Source of the DNA: Chelativorans sp. Marseille-P2723
GTDB taxonomy: Bacteria > Pseudomonadota > Alphaproteobacteria > Rhizobiales > Rhizobiaceae
Direction: 5' to 3'
Assembly: GCF_902809845.1 (NCBI RefSeq)
Contig: NZ_CADDWI010000008.1
Location: 124,001 to 188,000 of the forward strand
Length of the DNA: 64,000 nt
Every line of letters starts with the position of its first letter. Position 1 is the first letter of the stretch. Of this stretch, positions 20,102-27,734 are shown piece after piece. A program made the position numbers and the translations under genes. A model generated the notes under the pieces. It saw only the letters and a list, made by a program, of their open reading frames with translations. It searched no databases and was not told where the DNA came from.

Positions 20102-21187
20102 TCAATGACTTACGCAGCTGCCGCCTGAAGTCGTTTTACAGTTTTCGGCGCGTTTTACACTTCTCGTTCTTGATTCGATCTTTTCCACAGCCGCGCTCGA
20201 TACGAGATAGTGCTTCCGAATGATCCCCTCGGCGTCTTTTTCTGAGTGTCCAGTGACCTCGGCAATCTCTTTTATCGATGCTCCATTGCGATAGGCGAGG
20301 GTGACAAATGTCCCCCGCAGGTCGTGGAACGTCTTCCCCACTATGCCTGCCTTAGCCATAGCTTTGCGCCAGGACGACTTGAAACCTGTCGCCCAAGGCT
20401 TCCCCCCGCGGTTGGTTAAGATTGTTACCGCTGGTTTGTTACGGGCTTCATTGGCGGCTTTCGCTGCATCCAGAGCGGCTTTTAGCTCTACCGATACCTT
20501 CACCGCGACATGCGCCCCTGTTTTAGATTGGCGCAGCCTGATGGCCTGCCCATCATACGCTGACCATGTGAGGGCAAGCAGGTCACCTTGCCGCTGCCCC
20601 GTCCATGCGGCAAGCATCATGGCGCGCACTAAGGGCTCTGGTGCTGACTTCCGGAATTTCTCCATGTCCGCGTCGGTCCAGATGATGTCGCGCCTGGTGC
20701 CGTCACTGACCTTGCTCACGCGCTCCAGGGGATGGCGGGCGACCATCTCTCGATCCAATCCAAACCATAAAATCCGCTGCAGGACGCTCATATAGAGATC
20801 AGCCTTACGGGGGTGCGCTTCGGCAATCTCATCGCGCCATTCGAGAAACAGAGAGCGCGTGCCAGGCGCAGCAATTTGCTCTGCTGTCATGTCGTAGAAT
20901 TCGCTCTCAATCGCTCGTATGGCGAAATCATAGCCCTCGCGTGTGGATGGCTTCAGATCGCGGTAGTGTGGTGATCTCAGATAGGCGCGGATGATCTCGG
21001 CCATGCACCCCTGATATGGTGCATCCTCGCGCTCGCGGGTTAGGCGGAGATATTCCTCGGTGAATTTTCGCGTATCCGGTTCGGCCTCAATGCGAGGGCC
21101 GCCTCGCCAAGCGTAGTAGTAGGTCTTGAGGCTTCCATCAGCGAGGCGGCGGCGTACCTTATGGATTCCCACGAGATCTACCCGCAT
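20102..21187 (-). CDS. Phage tyrosine recombinase / integrase
   Basis: The 361-residue protein catalyses site-specific integration and, with a directionality factor, excision. The catalytic domain shows the first arginine in WTGQRQGDLLAL, HxxR in FHDLRGTFVTLA, the next histidine in VTGHSEK and the tyrosine nucleophile in KHYLV. The N-terminal part holds a SAM-like core-binding domain. The ATG at 21187 follows GGAGGG; codons further upstream lie in the neighbouring gene. It ends six bases from tRNA-Pro. Confidence 0.95.
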   Translation of the reverse strand: MRVDLVGIHKVRRRLADGSLKTYYYAWRGGPRIEAEPDTRKFTEEYLRLTREREDAPYQGCMAEIIRAYLRSPHYRDLKPSTREGYDFAIRAIESEFYDMTAEQIAAPGTRSLFLEWRDEIAEAHPRKADLYMSVLQRILWFGLDREMVARHPLERVSKVSDGTRRDIIWTDADMEKFRKSAPEPLVRAMMLAAWTGQRQGDLLALTWSAYDGQAIRLRQSKTGAHVAVKVSVELKAALDAAKAANEARNKPAVTILTNRGGKPWATGFKSSWRKAMAKAGIVGKTFHDLRGTFVTLAYRNGASIKEIAEVTGHSEKDAEGIIRKHYLVSSAAVEKIESRTRSVKRAENCKTTSGGSCVSH

Positions 21188-21377
21188 TGTGTCGGTCCCT
21201 CCATGCGCGGAGGGAATTGCTGCGCATAAGCGCGCTGCTGTCAACTTGGCTGTTGTGATCAGCGGGGATAAGGGTAATTGCGCCGTCGGGCTCAAGGCGT
21301 ACGGTCAGGCCCATATCGCGAGCCACCCGAGCCGCGTTCTCAATCTCACTGCGACGATGACGCAGCGGCTTCGTCAT
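21159..21377 (-). CDS. Small phage protein upstream of integrase
   Basis: A 72-residue protein whose 3' end overlaps the integrase start by 29 bp. The N-terminal half is helical and basic (PLRHRRSEIENAARVARDMG), followed by a short beta-like stretch (TVRLEPDGAITLIPAD). Similar small proteins precede integrases in alphaproteobacterial phages. Position suggests an excisionase-like or integrase-associated role, but no domain proves it. Confidence 0.7.
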   Translation of the reverse strand: MTKPLRHRRSEIENAARVARDMGLTVRLEPDGAITLIPADHNSQVDSSALMRSNSLRAWRDRHNAGRSRGNP

Positions 21378-21850
21378 TCTCTCCGCCCCTCCTTATCCTC
21401 ACGAACGCGGCGGCGAGCCTCGGCATATTCTCGGCCAAGACTTGCCGCTATGCCGTACTTGAAATCTTCGGGGAACAGCCCTTGCTTGCAATGAGGACAT
21501 GCAGGGACCATTGTCCGCGATCTCCACGCTTTGTCGATTTTCTTCGCGGCGATGGAAATCAGCGAGTGTTCCTCGGCGCTCTTGATCTCCTGCGCGCGGC
21601 GCTCCAGTCTCTCAGATGCTTGGTGGAAATTTTCGACAAGCAATTTGAACGCGTCGAATGGCTCCACATCAGTTTCGCAATCGGGACACCAGACACGGCG
21701 CTCAGCCTTGTCGTAATGCAGCCGGTGGTGCTTGCAGGCGGAGTGTGGCCGACGAGACATCCCGCGAGCAACGCGAAGGTCTCCGATATCGACCACCTTC
21801 ACGCCGCTGAGATAATCAAGCGGCTCGATGGGCGGACGCTTTTCACCCAT
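21374..21850 (-). CDS. Phage zinc-ribbon protein, unknown function
   Basis: A 158-residue protein with two cysteine/histidine clusters: CKHHRLHYD...CPDC near residues 39–57 and CPHC near residue 117. The region between is helical and charged. The clusters suggest a zinc ribbon that binds nucleic acid. Coupled by ATGA overlaps to both neighbours in the leftward early operon. Not recognised further. Confidence 0.7.
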   Translation of the reverse strand: MGEKRPPIEPLDYLSGVKVVDIGDLRVARGMSRRPHSACKHHRLHYDKAERRVWCPDCETDVEPFDAFKLLVENFHQASERLERRAQEIKSAEEHSLISIAAKKIDKAWRSRTMVPACPHCKQGLFPEDFKYGIAASLGREYAEARRRVREDKEGRRE

Positions 21851-22160
21851 CCCGCCCCTCCTTATCCTTAGAGCCTGGGGCGAGGGAGCGGCGGCCAGTC
21901 TCGAAGGATGACAATTGCGCTGGCGTGACGCCTAACCGCGCAGCCGCTTCGCGAAGGCTTTCACCACGCCCAACCCGCTCCCTGCGGTGCGCCTGCCCCT
22001 TTTCGTATCGAGCTAAGTGGTCAGCGTCCCACTGGCCTGTCCCGCCGCAATGGGCGCATTCCATGCGGTCTAGCCATTCGCCAGTGCCGCTTCCTCTGTT
22101 GACGTGAACAGGGCCGGTCCAGCCGCGACCACGGCAGTATCTGCACTCAATAGCACTCAT
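21843..22160 (-). CDS. DnaJ-type zinc finger fused to an HTH domain
   Basis: The 105-residue protein has two CxxCxGxG-like motifs (CRYCRGRGW near residue 6, CAHCGGTGQ near residue 35), as in the DnaJ cysteine-rich domain. A helix-turn-helix follows (SLREAAARLGVTPAQLSSFE, then TGRRSL, near residues 68–93). This suggests a small DNA-binding regulator with a zinc module. It overlaps its neighbours by a few bases. Confidence 0.7.
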   Translation of the reverse strand: MSAIECRYCRGRGWTGPVHVNRGSGTGEWLDRMECAHCGGTGQWDADHLARYEKGQAHRRERVGRGESLREAAARLGVTPAQLSSFETGRRSLAPGSKDKEGRDG

Positions 22161-22315
22161 CCCTCGCCCTCCTGTGCTTCAAGGGCACGGAGGGTGGCGC
22201 GAGCGATATCCCGCATCCTGATTGCGTCCTTGCGGCTCAGGAAAAAGATTGCAGGTGCGGAGATTTCTTCTAGCGCCCTTCGCATCATCTCATTTTCTCT
22301 CGTGAGATCACCCAT
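22157..22315 (-). CDS. Small phage protein (52 aa)
   Basis: A 52-residue frame starting MGDLTRENEMMRRALEEISA and ending in LRALEAQEGEG fills the gap between its neighbours with a 4-base ATGA overlap downstream and an 8-base overlap upstream. It is predicted to be a single charged helix. Function unknown. The tight coupling on both sides supports it as real. Confidence 0.6.
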   Translation of the reverse strand: MGDLTRENEMMRRALEEISAPAIFFLSRKDAIRMRDIARATLRALEAQEGEG

Positions 22316-22535
22316 CGCTCTGGCCCTCGATTTTGAGGGCGGTGCGGTCGTTCCACCCGTAGCGGATTAGAGCCTCCATCTCATCTGGCGGGCATCGTCC
22401 GTATTCCGTCTGACCTCGCGCTCCGCAATTCATGCACTCTATCCAGCCTTCCTGTGTGCCTTCGCGAGTAGAGTGGGATTCAAGCCGAAGCATCTCTGTC
22501 TCGGCGCAGAACGGGCAGGGCAGCAAATCACTCAT
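22308..22535 (-). CDS. Lar-family restriction alleviation-like zinc protein
   Basis: The 75-residue protein begins MSDLLPCPFC and has a second pair CMNCGARG near residue 33, then ALIRYGWNDR. This is the Lar-type arrangement (PCPFC, later CxxCG, then W-N-R). Lar proteins modulate host type I restriction, but many relatives are untested. The ATG at 22535 is set by this conserved N-terminus. Confidence 0.75.
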   Translation of the reverse strand: MSDLLPCPFCAETEMLRLESHSTREGTQEGWIECMNCGARGQTEYGRCPPDEMEALIRYGWNDRTALKIEGQSDG

Positions 22536-22815
22536 CGCTCTGGCCCTCCTTGTTGAGGGCGGTGCGGCCAGTTCCGCCGCACTTCTCGCACGGCCCACCG
22601 AGCATGCTGCTGCTTATGCGCCTAAATCCATCTCCCCAGCACTCGACGCAAAGACCATCCGTGAGGCGTGCCACGGCAATAGAGGCTTGCTTTTCGACTT
22701 CCTGGTTGGCCAAGTAGAGGATGTGCTTGAGCGCCCTACTTGGATATCCGACACGGCCATATCGCTCTCGGATGGCAAGAGCTTCGGCCAGTGTTATCTC
22801 GGGTTGCTCACGCAT
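22528..22815 (-). CDS. Phage zinc-binding protein
   Basis: A 95-residue protein with an N-terminal helical half and a C-terminal cysteine cluster (CVECWGDGFRR and CEKCGGTGRT near residues 56–86), again of the DnaJ-like CxxCxGxG kind. The ATG at 22815 has an AGGAGG site six bases upstream. It overlaps the Lar-like gene by 8 bp. Function unknown. Confidence 0.65.
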   Translation of the reverse strand: MREQPEITLAEALAIRERYGRVGYPSRALKHILYLANQEVEKQASIAVARLTDGLCVECWGDGFRRISSSMLGGPCEKCGGTGRTALNKEGQSDE

Positions 22816-23464
22816 CGCCACCTCCTGCCGTTGGGGCGGCGCGAACCAAACCAGTTGTGAGGTTGTCGATTTGTGTCAGGATGCCCATAAGGTCAGGGAG
22901 AGGTGCCCACTCCGGCGAGCGATCAGGGTAATGCTTTTCCGTCAGTGCGATGAGAAGCCGTTCGGCGTAGCGGTGCTCCTCACTCTGTTCCCGCTCCGGC
23001 TTGCCTGCCGTGAGGGCCGAGAGGATGCGGCGCTCGTAATCGGCCTGTGCGGCATACATGGCATCGTCCAAAGCAGGATAACTGCCTAGCGTCTCCCAAT
23101 ACTCGTCGCCAAAAAGGTACATTTGCAGGAGCCAGCCGTTAGGTGTTTGATCGATAAAATACTCATAGTCGAAATGTGTGCAGGTCGCTCTGAATCGCAG
23201 TTCCTTCGGCTTCTTCCACTCCAGCGCCTTCACCGTCCCGCTCGGCTGCGGGGCGTGGTGAGGATAAAGAGCACGCCTCTCAGCCTCTTTGGATTGCCAC
23301 TGGAGACTAAAGTCCGGCCCCGCCACCGGCTCCCCGGCATCAGCTTCCGCTCGTACACGGGCGGCGGCTTCGAGCACCGTTCGTATCTCGTCCTCATCGC
23401 AGCCTCGGTCATATTTTTCCTGAAAAGCCATCTGCGCTGCGTCGATTTCTCTTTCACTCACCAT
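22808..23464 (-). CDS. Phage hypothetical protein (218 aa)
   Basis: A 218-residue protein. Its N-terminal helix (SEREIDAAQMAFQEKYDRG) resembles short repeats in phage early proteins. A central tryptophan-rich domain (ALEWKKPKELRFRAT, FIDQTPNGWLLQM) follows, then a helical C-terminus. The ATG at 23464 is eight bases after GGAG; an ATG at 23470 lies too close to it. Not recognised further. Member of the leftward early operon. Confidence 0.65.
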   Translation of the reverse strand: MVSEREIDAAQMAFQEKYDRGCDEDEIRTVLEAAARVRAEADAGEPVAGPDFSLQWQSKEAERRALYPHHAPQPSGTVKALEWKKPKELRFRATCTHFDYEYFIDQTPNGWLLQMYLFGDEYWETLGSYPALDDAMYAAQADYERRILSALTAGKPEREQSEEHRYAERLLIALTEKHYPDRSPEWAPLPDLMGILTQIDNLTTGLVRAAPTAGGGDA

Positions 23465-23969
23465 TTCCATTCTCCTTCAGGAAGTTTCGGGCAGCGCGGA
23501 GGTGCTTGACCCGCAGTCGTCCGGCCACGGAATAGCGGGCATTGCTCATGGGCCAGAAAATGTCGTCGCCATCCTCGCCGTCTCCGATGTCCCATTCAGC
23601 CACCTCTGCGAACGGCTCGATCACCTTCATCGCCTCGGCAAGCTTGGCTTCGGCGGCTTCGGCGGCTTCGGCGCGAGCCTCCAAGTCGCCAACACCTATC
23701 TCGTCAAGTTTCTCCGTGAGGTATGCTGGATCAAGGATGCGCTGAACCCGCGCCTTCCAGTCATCCCGCTCCCGCTCCAACTCTTTGTTGCGCTCTAGGA
23801 GGGTGCGGATGAATGCATCCAGTGTGGCGATATCGTGCTTTGCGTCCTCGACAAAGAATATCATCTGCGCCCGTGACCCATCGGCAATGGCTTTGGGCGC
23901 TGCTCCATGGTATTGGCTGAGCTTCCGGCGCAGGTTTAGCCCCGCATAGTCTGGTGTGGTGTCAGTCAT
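23454..23969 (-). CDS. Phage coiled-coil protein
   Basis: A 171-residue protein with a long charged coiled coil around residues 45–120 (FIRTLLERNKELERERDDW, then alanine/glutamate-rich repeats). A C-terminal stretch with an acidic loop and an RLRVKHLRAARNFL helix follows. This layout is common in phage early operons of Hyphomicrobiales, but the role is unknown. It overlaps both neighbours. Confidence 0.65.
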   Translation of the reverse strand: MTDTTPDYAGLNLRRKLSQYHGAAPKAIADGSRAQMIFFVEDAKHDIATLDAFIRTLLERNKELERERDDWKARVQRILDPAYLTEKLDEIGVGDLEARAEAAEAAEAKLAEAMKVIEPFAEVAEWDIGDGEDGDDIFWPMSNARYSVAGRLRVKHLRAARNFLKENGNGE

Positions 23970-24381
23970 GGCGGGCCTCCTGGAATAGGCTTTTGGGTCC
24001 GGGGACAGGCAGCTTGATGCTTGCCTTGGCTTTCCGTTCTGCTGTCTTTTTTGTGATGCTGAATGGACGGCCTCTCATCTTCGGGCCGTCAACGATGCCG
24101 TGGTGTTTCTGGCGGATGGCCGCGACTTTCGCTTTCTCAGCTACGTCCTCCTGGGTCTTGGCCACATGGCACTTCTGGTGGACTGGACGCAGGTTGCGTT
24201 CGCGGTTCTCGCCGCCGTTGATAAGCGCTACGACATGATCCAGCGCCATTCTTTCCCCGGCTACAATCTTCCGGCTGCACAGGTAGCAGTTAGGGTGTTT
24301 GAGCAAGAGACGGTCGCGGACGCTCTTTGGTGCGCGATGATCGTCGGTGCGACCGATCCATTCCTTTACGGTGCGGGCCAT
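23962..24381 (-). CDS. HNH endonuclease domain protein
   Basis: The 139-residue protein has CYLCSRKI near residue 32, ALDHVVALINGGENRERNLR near residue 46 and HQKCH. Together these form the HNH nuclease fold: a His in DHV, an Asn in ERNLR, and the last His, with structural cysteines. The C-terminus is basic. HNH proteins in phage early operons can be free-standing nucleases. It is distinct from the HNH beside the terminase at 37198. Confidence 0.85.
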   Translation of the reverse strand: MARTVKEWIGRTDDHRAPKSVRDRLLLKHPNCYLCSRKIVAGERMALDHVVALINGGENRERNLRPVHQKCHVAKTQEDVAEKAKVAAIRQKHHGIVDGPKMRGRPFSITKKTAERKAKASIKLPVPGPKSLFQEARHD

Positions 24382-24566
24382 CAGATAAGCCCTCCCGCTC
24401 GCCAGTCGTCCAATATCCGCTCAATATCGCGCTCTAGCTCGTCAAGCGCCTCCTGTTCCTTCTTGCGGTTGACGTAGCCGCGCAGCAGCTCGTGTGTCTG
24501 CAGGTAGGTTTCGCTGCGCCTCCTGTCCCTGCGTATGTCGTGAGGGGCGCGAAGAAGGGATGTCAT
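24381..24566 (-). CDS. Small basic phage protein (61 aa)
   Basis: A 61-residue, highly charged helical protein (APHDIRRDRRRSETYLQTHE, then LDELERDIERILDDW). Its TGA shares a base with the HNH start, and its start overlaps the next gene. Function unknown. Confidence 0.6.
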   Translation of the reverse strand: MTSLLRAPHDIRRDRRRSETYLQTHELLRGYVNRKKEQEALDELERDIERILDDWRAGGLI

Positions 24567-25069
24567 GCCGCCCTCCCAAGCTCGTCACTTTCCACGCCAA
24601 GGAGGTCAGCAATCGCGTCGATCACCTTGACCTTGCTTTCCTGAAAGGCTTTCGCACCCATGGCCTTCATGGATTGGCTTTGCGCCGTGTAGACGCGAAC
24701 AACAGCCTCGCGCACGATGACAACCGCATATTCGTCCATGGGTTTGATGAATGCTGCCACGCGCTGAGCTTCCGCCTTGCTGGCACAGACGATGGACCGC
24801 TCATCGGCATAGCCACAGCGGATCAGCATCTTCTTTCGCAAGTGCTCTGCCGTCGGGTATTCTTCCAGAAGATGGTCTGGAAGCGTCTGCCAAGCCTCGC
24901 TGATCAAGGCAAAAAAATGATTGTGGCTCGACTGGCTGCGGTCGCGGTGTTCAACCAGCTTGTATGTTTCGCCAACCACGTAAGTGAGATCAGCCCGCTT
25001 CGCCCAATATTCTGAGGCGGTTCTGAACTCACCTTCGCCTTCGTAGCGGAATAGAAGCGGGGCAGACAT
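24563..25069 (-). CDS. Phage recombination-module protein, unknown function
   Basis: A 168-residue protein with SHNHFFALISEAWQTLPDHL near residue 50, followed by ATAEHLR-type helices and a central KPMDEYAVVIVREAVVRVYT. Its position directly after ssb and a Rad52-like gene suggests a part in DNA replication or recombination. The ATG at 25069 overlaps the ssb TGA (TGATG), which supports coupling. I do not recognise a named family. Confidence 0.65.
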   Translation of the reverse strand: MSAPLLFRYEGEGEFRTASEYWAKRADLTYVVGETYKLVEHRDRSQSSHNHFFALISEAWQTLPDHLLEEYPTAEHLRKKMLIRCGYADERSIVCASKAEAQRVAAFIKPMDEYAVVIVREAVVRVYTAQSQSMKAMGAKAFQESKVKVIDAIADLLGVESDELGRAA

Positions 25070-25485
25070 CAGCGCCACTCCGGAGCGAAGGGGATTTCGT
25101 CGTCAAGATCGACGCGCTGGCCTTCTGCCGCGTATCCGCTCTGCTCTGTCGCGAATTGCGATGGATGCGCTGATGCTGGCCGCTCATCGCTGGATGACTT
25201 GCCCTGCATCGTCACGTCATTGACGCGGATGGTGAGATAGGTCTTGCCCTCGTGCTCCCGGCGCCCAAGATCGCCGGAGACAGTGACAGGCGTTCCCTTG
25301 GTCAGATGCTTCTCAAGAGCCTCACCGCGCTTGCCCCACACTGAACAATCGAACCACATCGTGCTCTTGTTCTGGCCGTACCCATCATCGACGGCCACGG
25401 GAAAGCTAAGGACCGGATCACCGTTTTGAGTGCGGCGAAGCTGTGCGGACTTGCCAATGCGGCCGGCAATAGTGATGGTTTTCAT
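25069..25485 (-). CDS. ssb: Single-stranded DNA-binding protein
   Basis: The 138-residue phage SSB has an OB fold (ITIAGRIGKSAQLR, PVLSFPVAVDD, WFDCSVWGKRGEAL, GTPVTVSGDLG). A disordered linker follows, with an acidic tip DLDDEIPFAPEWR in place of the usual C-terminal DDDIPF, so the protein-docking motif is slightly internal. It protects ssDNA during phage replication and recombination. It is adjacent and coupled to the annealing protein. Confidence 0.92.
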   Translation of the reverse strand: MKTITIAGRIGKSAQLRRTQNGDPVLSFPVAVDDGYGQNKSTMWFDCSVWGKRGEALEKHLTKGTPVTVSGDLGRREHEGKTYLTIRVNDVTMQGKSSSDERPASAHPSQFATEQSGYAAEGQRVDLDDEIPFAPEWR

Positions 25486-26159
25486 CAGGCTGCTTCCTTT
25501 TCCTGTGCTGCAATACGCTCACGGGCAGCTTTGAACTTCTCGGCAGCCGCCATTTTGAAATCACGCGACCATCCTTCGTCGATGGACTTCTTCCGCCATT
25601 CGTCGGCGCATTGATCAACCGCTGCGATAGTTGCGCAGTCGAGAAGATCATCCTCAATTTCAGCAAGCCCGCGCTTCTGAGATGCCGCACTAGCGGCCTT
25701 TGCGATGGGGCGGGTGTGCCTCCATGGATCATCCTTGAAGCGCACGAACTGCTTCCTGCCCTGCACGTCACGGCTTTCGCAGGGGACCCACGTGTCTCCA
25801 AGAGCATAGAGGTAGCGGCCAATGCCCCACTTGACGGCGGCGCGTTTCAGGGCGTCGGAAAGCGCCCCTTTCTCGGCCTCGACGGCGGTATCACCAGCAC
25901 CATCAGCCTTTGTAATCCATTCACCATCAATGCGGATGGAGAGATAGCAAACCGTTCGGGGACCGTTGAACTCATAGCGATCCTGCCAGTTTTCAGGACC
26001 GCACACGCTATCGAGGCGATCCATAACATCCCTGGCATCGAGATAGGCAAGCGCAAGTGCTTTCGTGCCGTCGCGCGTTACCGTCTGGGCGCGCCAGTGG
26101 ACATCTTCTGGCGGGAACTCCGCAAACAGCTTTTTGATATCTTCTACCGTGCAGCTCAT
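25485..26159 (-). CDS. Rad52/Rad22-type single-strand annealing protein
   Basis: The 224-residue protein contains FPPEDVHWRAQTVTRDGTKA, AYLDARDVMDRLDSVCGPENW and GEWITKADGAGDT, followed by KGALSDALKRAAVKWGIGRYLY. These are hallmarks of the Rad52 annealing domain. It anneals complementary ssDNA during phage recombination. The ATG at 26159 is the family-like start (MSCTVEDIKKLF). A helical, charged C-terminus may contact SSB. Confidence 0.9.
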   Translation of the reverse strand: MSCTVEDIKKLFAEFPPEDVHWRAQTVTRDGTKALALAYLDARDVMDRLDSVCGPENWQDRYEFNGPRTVCYLSIRIDGEWITKADGAGDTAVEAEKGALSDALKRAAVKWGIGRYLYALGDTWVPCESRDVQGRKQFVRFKDDPWRHTRPIAKAASAASQKRGLAEIEDDLLDCATIAAVDQCADEWRKKSIDEGWSRDFKMAAAEKFKAARERIAAQEKEAA

Positions 26160-26160
26160 G

Positions 26161-26664
26161 TCACTTCGTCCTGATGGAGAGCGTTTCTTCACCAAGCGCC
26201 AATTCGGCACCGGGGATCTTGTCACCGGCCTCGATGGCCTTCTTGATCGCTGTCTTGTCGGCCTCTTTCTTGAGGCGGAAATAGCCTTGGGGGATGGCGT
26301 CCAGATCGGTGATTGCCACTGATGCCCTAGGGCTCTGGATGCTGATCGTCGCTTCTGGCAGGGTTATTTTCGGAAGGTCCGCAGCCTGCATCACGCTCTT
26401 TACGAGGGAGCGCATTGCCTCGGCCTTCTTCTCGAAGCGGGCGCGGCGTGAGGCGAGGGCGGCTTCCCGCTCCTTGATGGCCGCTGCCATTGTTTCGGCT
26501 TCGCGACGCTCATCGAGGGCGCGGGAGATGATCAATTCCAGATCAGTCTCACCTGCCAACATGTCCTCACGGAGCATGTCATCCTCAGCAAGCTCAGGAA
26601 GTTCGGTGCGAAGGCGTGTGATCTCGGCCTTGAGATAGGCGGCATCCACGTAAAGGGCTGTCAT
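26161..26664 (-). CDS. Siphovirus Gp157-family protein
   Basis: The 167-residue protein has a long N-terminal coiled coil and then the segment LPKITLPEATISIQSPRASV, followed by IPQGYFRLKKEADKTAIKKA. This matches Sipho_Gp157, a family linked to phage resistance in Streptococcus thermophilus and usually found beside recombination genes. One base separates its stop from the rad52-like start. Confidence 0.88.
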   Translation of the reverse strand: MTALYVDAAYLKAEITRLRTELPELAEDDMLREDMLAGETDLELIISRALDERREAETMAAAIKEREAALASRRARFEKKAEAMRSLVKSVMQAADLPKITLPEATISIQSPRASVAITDLDAIPQGYFRLKKEADKTAIKKAIEAGDKIPGAELALGEETLSIRTK

Positions 26665-26921
26665 GCCTGCCTCCAGCTACGTGCATAGGAAAAGTGCTTC
26701 TTGGCGTCATTCCAGAGCCGATCCGACTTCTGGCGGAATTCTTCAAAGCGCTTGTCATTGCCGAGCGCTTTGGCTTTGAGGGCATCCCGCTTGTAGCTGT
26801 GAGCAAGGCGACGCTGCGTCATGGCCAGGGAGAAGAAGGCGGAACTGACTGCTGCCCTTTCGTCCTGCTTCTCGCGCTCCAGCATCCATTGGGGAGCGTG
26901 CTGCTTCTGGAGGGGGATCAT
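26661..26921 (-). CDS. Phage hypothetical protein (86 aa)
   Basis: An 86-residue helical protein with many basic and aromatic residues (RLAHSYKRDALKAKALGNDK, then FSYARSW). It overlaps both neighbours by four bases (ATGA). Function unknown. Confidence 0.6.
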   Translation of the reverse strand: MIPLQKQHAPQWMLEREKQDERAAVSSAFFSLAMTQRRLAHSYKRDALKAKALGNDKRFEEFRQKSDRLWNDAKKHFSYARSWRQA

Positions 26922-27184
26922 GCCGCCTCCCTTTCCGCTTCGATCAGCCTTGCAAGAAGCTCGTCATCGTCCTCGGCCTTGTCGGCCACGATCAGACCAA
27001 GCTGCTGGAAGAACGTCTGATTGCTGCGCATCAGCTCGACGCCGTTGCGGTAGACGCTGGCGATGGAGATGACTGGCTCGCCGTGGAGCCATTCCAGATC
27101 GGCGTCCACCTCGCATTCGAAGTCGGGAATGACGGTGATGCCGGTTTCTGGATCTTCGATGTGCGTGCAGAAATAGAGCTTCAT
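26918..27184 (-). CDS. Phage hypothetical protein (88 aa)
   Basis: An 88-residue acidic protein starting MKLYFCTHIEDPETGITVIP. It looks like a small alpha/beta fold ending in helices. The ATG at 27184 is preferred over a codon 12 bases upstream because that N-terminus is well formed. Function unknown. Confidence 0.6.
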   Translation of the reverse strand: MKLYFCTHIEDPETGITVIPDFECEVDADLEWLHGEPVISIASVYRNGVELMRSNQTFFQQLGLIVADKAEDDDELLARLIEAEREAA

Positions 27185-27192
27185 GACGGGCC

Positions 27193-27306
27193 TCACTTGA
27201 AGCTGACGGCTTGAACGCCGAGCGGAGCGGGGTGCTCAGGGCTTTCGAGCAAGCCCACTAAGGCGACGCTGGCGACGATGAGGACTGCTACAGCTTTCTC
27301 GATCAT
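27193..27306 (-). CDS. Small membrane peptide, first gene of leftward operon
   Basis: A 37-residue frame starting MIEKAVAVLIVASVALVGLL encodes one transmembrane helix followed by a short tail. GGGAGA lies seven bases before the ATG. It would be the first product from the leftward promoter at about 27361. Function unknown. Confidence 0.5.
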   Translation of the reverse strand: MIEKAVAVLIVASVALVGLLESPEHPAPLGVQAVSFK

Positions 27307-27367
27307 GGGTTTCTCCCGCGTTGCCGGCAGATCGGCGGTTGCTTCTTCGTGCCGGACCAATACCAAC

Positions 27368-27396
27368 TTTATACCAGAATGGAATTGTCAGCGCAA
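27368..27396 (-). promoter_or_regulatory. Leftward early promoter
   Basis: On the minus strand TTGCGC (27396–27391) and TATAAA (27373–27368) are 17 bp apart. Transcription from about 27361 would read the operon 27306–20102. Both boxes are overlapped by repressor-like operators at 27371–27385 and 27396–27410. Confidence 0.6.
27371..27385. promoter_or_regulatory. Operator 1 (ATACCA-GAA-TGGAAT)
   Basis: A 15-bp inverted repeat with one mismatch to ATACCA-N3-TGGTAT. It covers part of the leftward −10 box and touches the rightward −35 box. It is a probable site for the CI- or Cro-like protein. Confidence 0.6.
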
Positions 27397-27413
27397 TACC
27401 AATCTGGCATAAT
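27385..27413 (+). promoter_or_regulatory. Rightward promoter of the wHTH gene, probably leaderless
   Basis: TTGTCA (27385–27390) and CATAAT (27408–27413) are 17 bp apart. The expected start point falls on or next to the ATG at 27420, so the transcript would have no leader. No SD is present before that ATG. Confidence 0.6.
27396..27410. promoter_or_regulatory. Operator 2 (ATACCA-ATC-TGGCAT)
   Basis: A 15-bp inverted repeat with one mismatch to the shared consensus. It lies over the leftward −35 box and enters the rightward −10 box. A related half site TGGTAT follows at 27416–27421 and runs into the start codon. Confidence 0.6.
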
Positions 27414-27419
27414 TTTGGT

Positions 27420-27734
27420 ATGGTTGATAGCAACGAGCAAAACGGCAGCACTGCTGCAGAATTTCTTCAGCGTCGCGATATGTGGATTCGCTGGGTAGTG
27501 GAGAGCGACATGGGACTGCTGGCGAAGGTCGTCGGTGTCCACCTGGCAATGCGCATGAATGTGCGAAATCAATCGGCGTGGCCGAACATCAGAACCATTG
27601 CAAAAATGCTTAACCGGTCATCGCGCCAAGTCACGCGAGCCATTTCCGAGCTGGAGAATGAGAGGGCGCTTTATGTCGCCAGAGTCGAGGGAAAGGGGAA
27701 TATCTACTATCTGCGTCTACCAACAGACCCCTGA
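27420..27734 (+). CDS. Winged-HTH DNA-binding protein (HTH_36-like)
   Basis: A 104-residue protein. The DNA-binding part is VVGVHLAMRMNVRN, then AWPNIRTIAKMLNRSSRQVT, then a wing ending in GNIYYLRL. This is the helix-turn-helix typical of phage replication-control proteins. The ATG at 27420 lies in a TGGTATGG operator half site. The frame ends at CCC-TGA (27729–27734). The +1 frame continues for 39 sense codons to a stop ending at 27852 (DKYVGTTPVKYV and on), so an extended form by frameshift is possible. It converges on the repressor gene. Confidence 0.75.
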   Translation: MVDSNEQNGSTAAEFLQRRDMWIRWVVESDMGLLAKVVGVHLAMRMNVRNQSAWPNIRTIAKMLNRSSRQVTRAISELENERALYVARVEGKGNIYYLRLPTDP

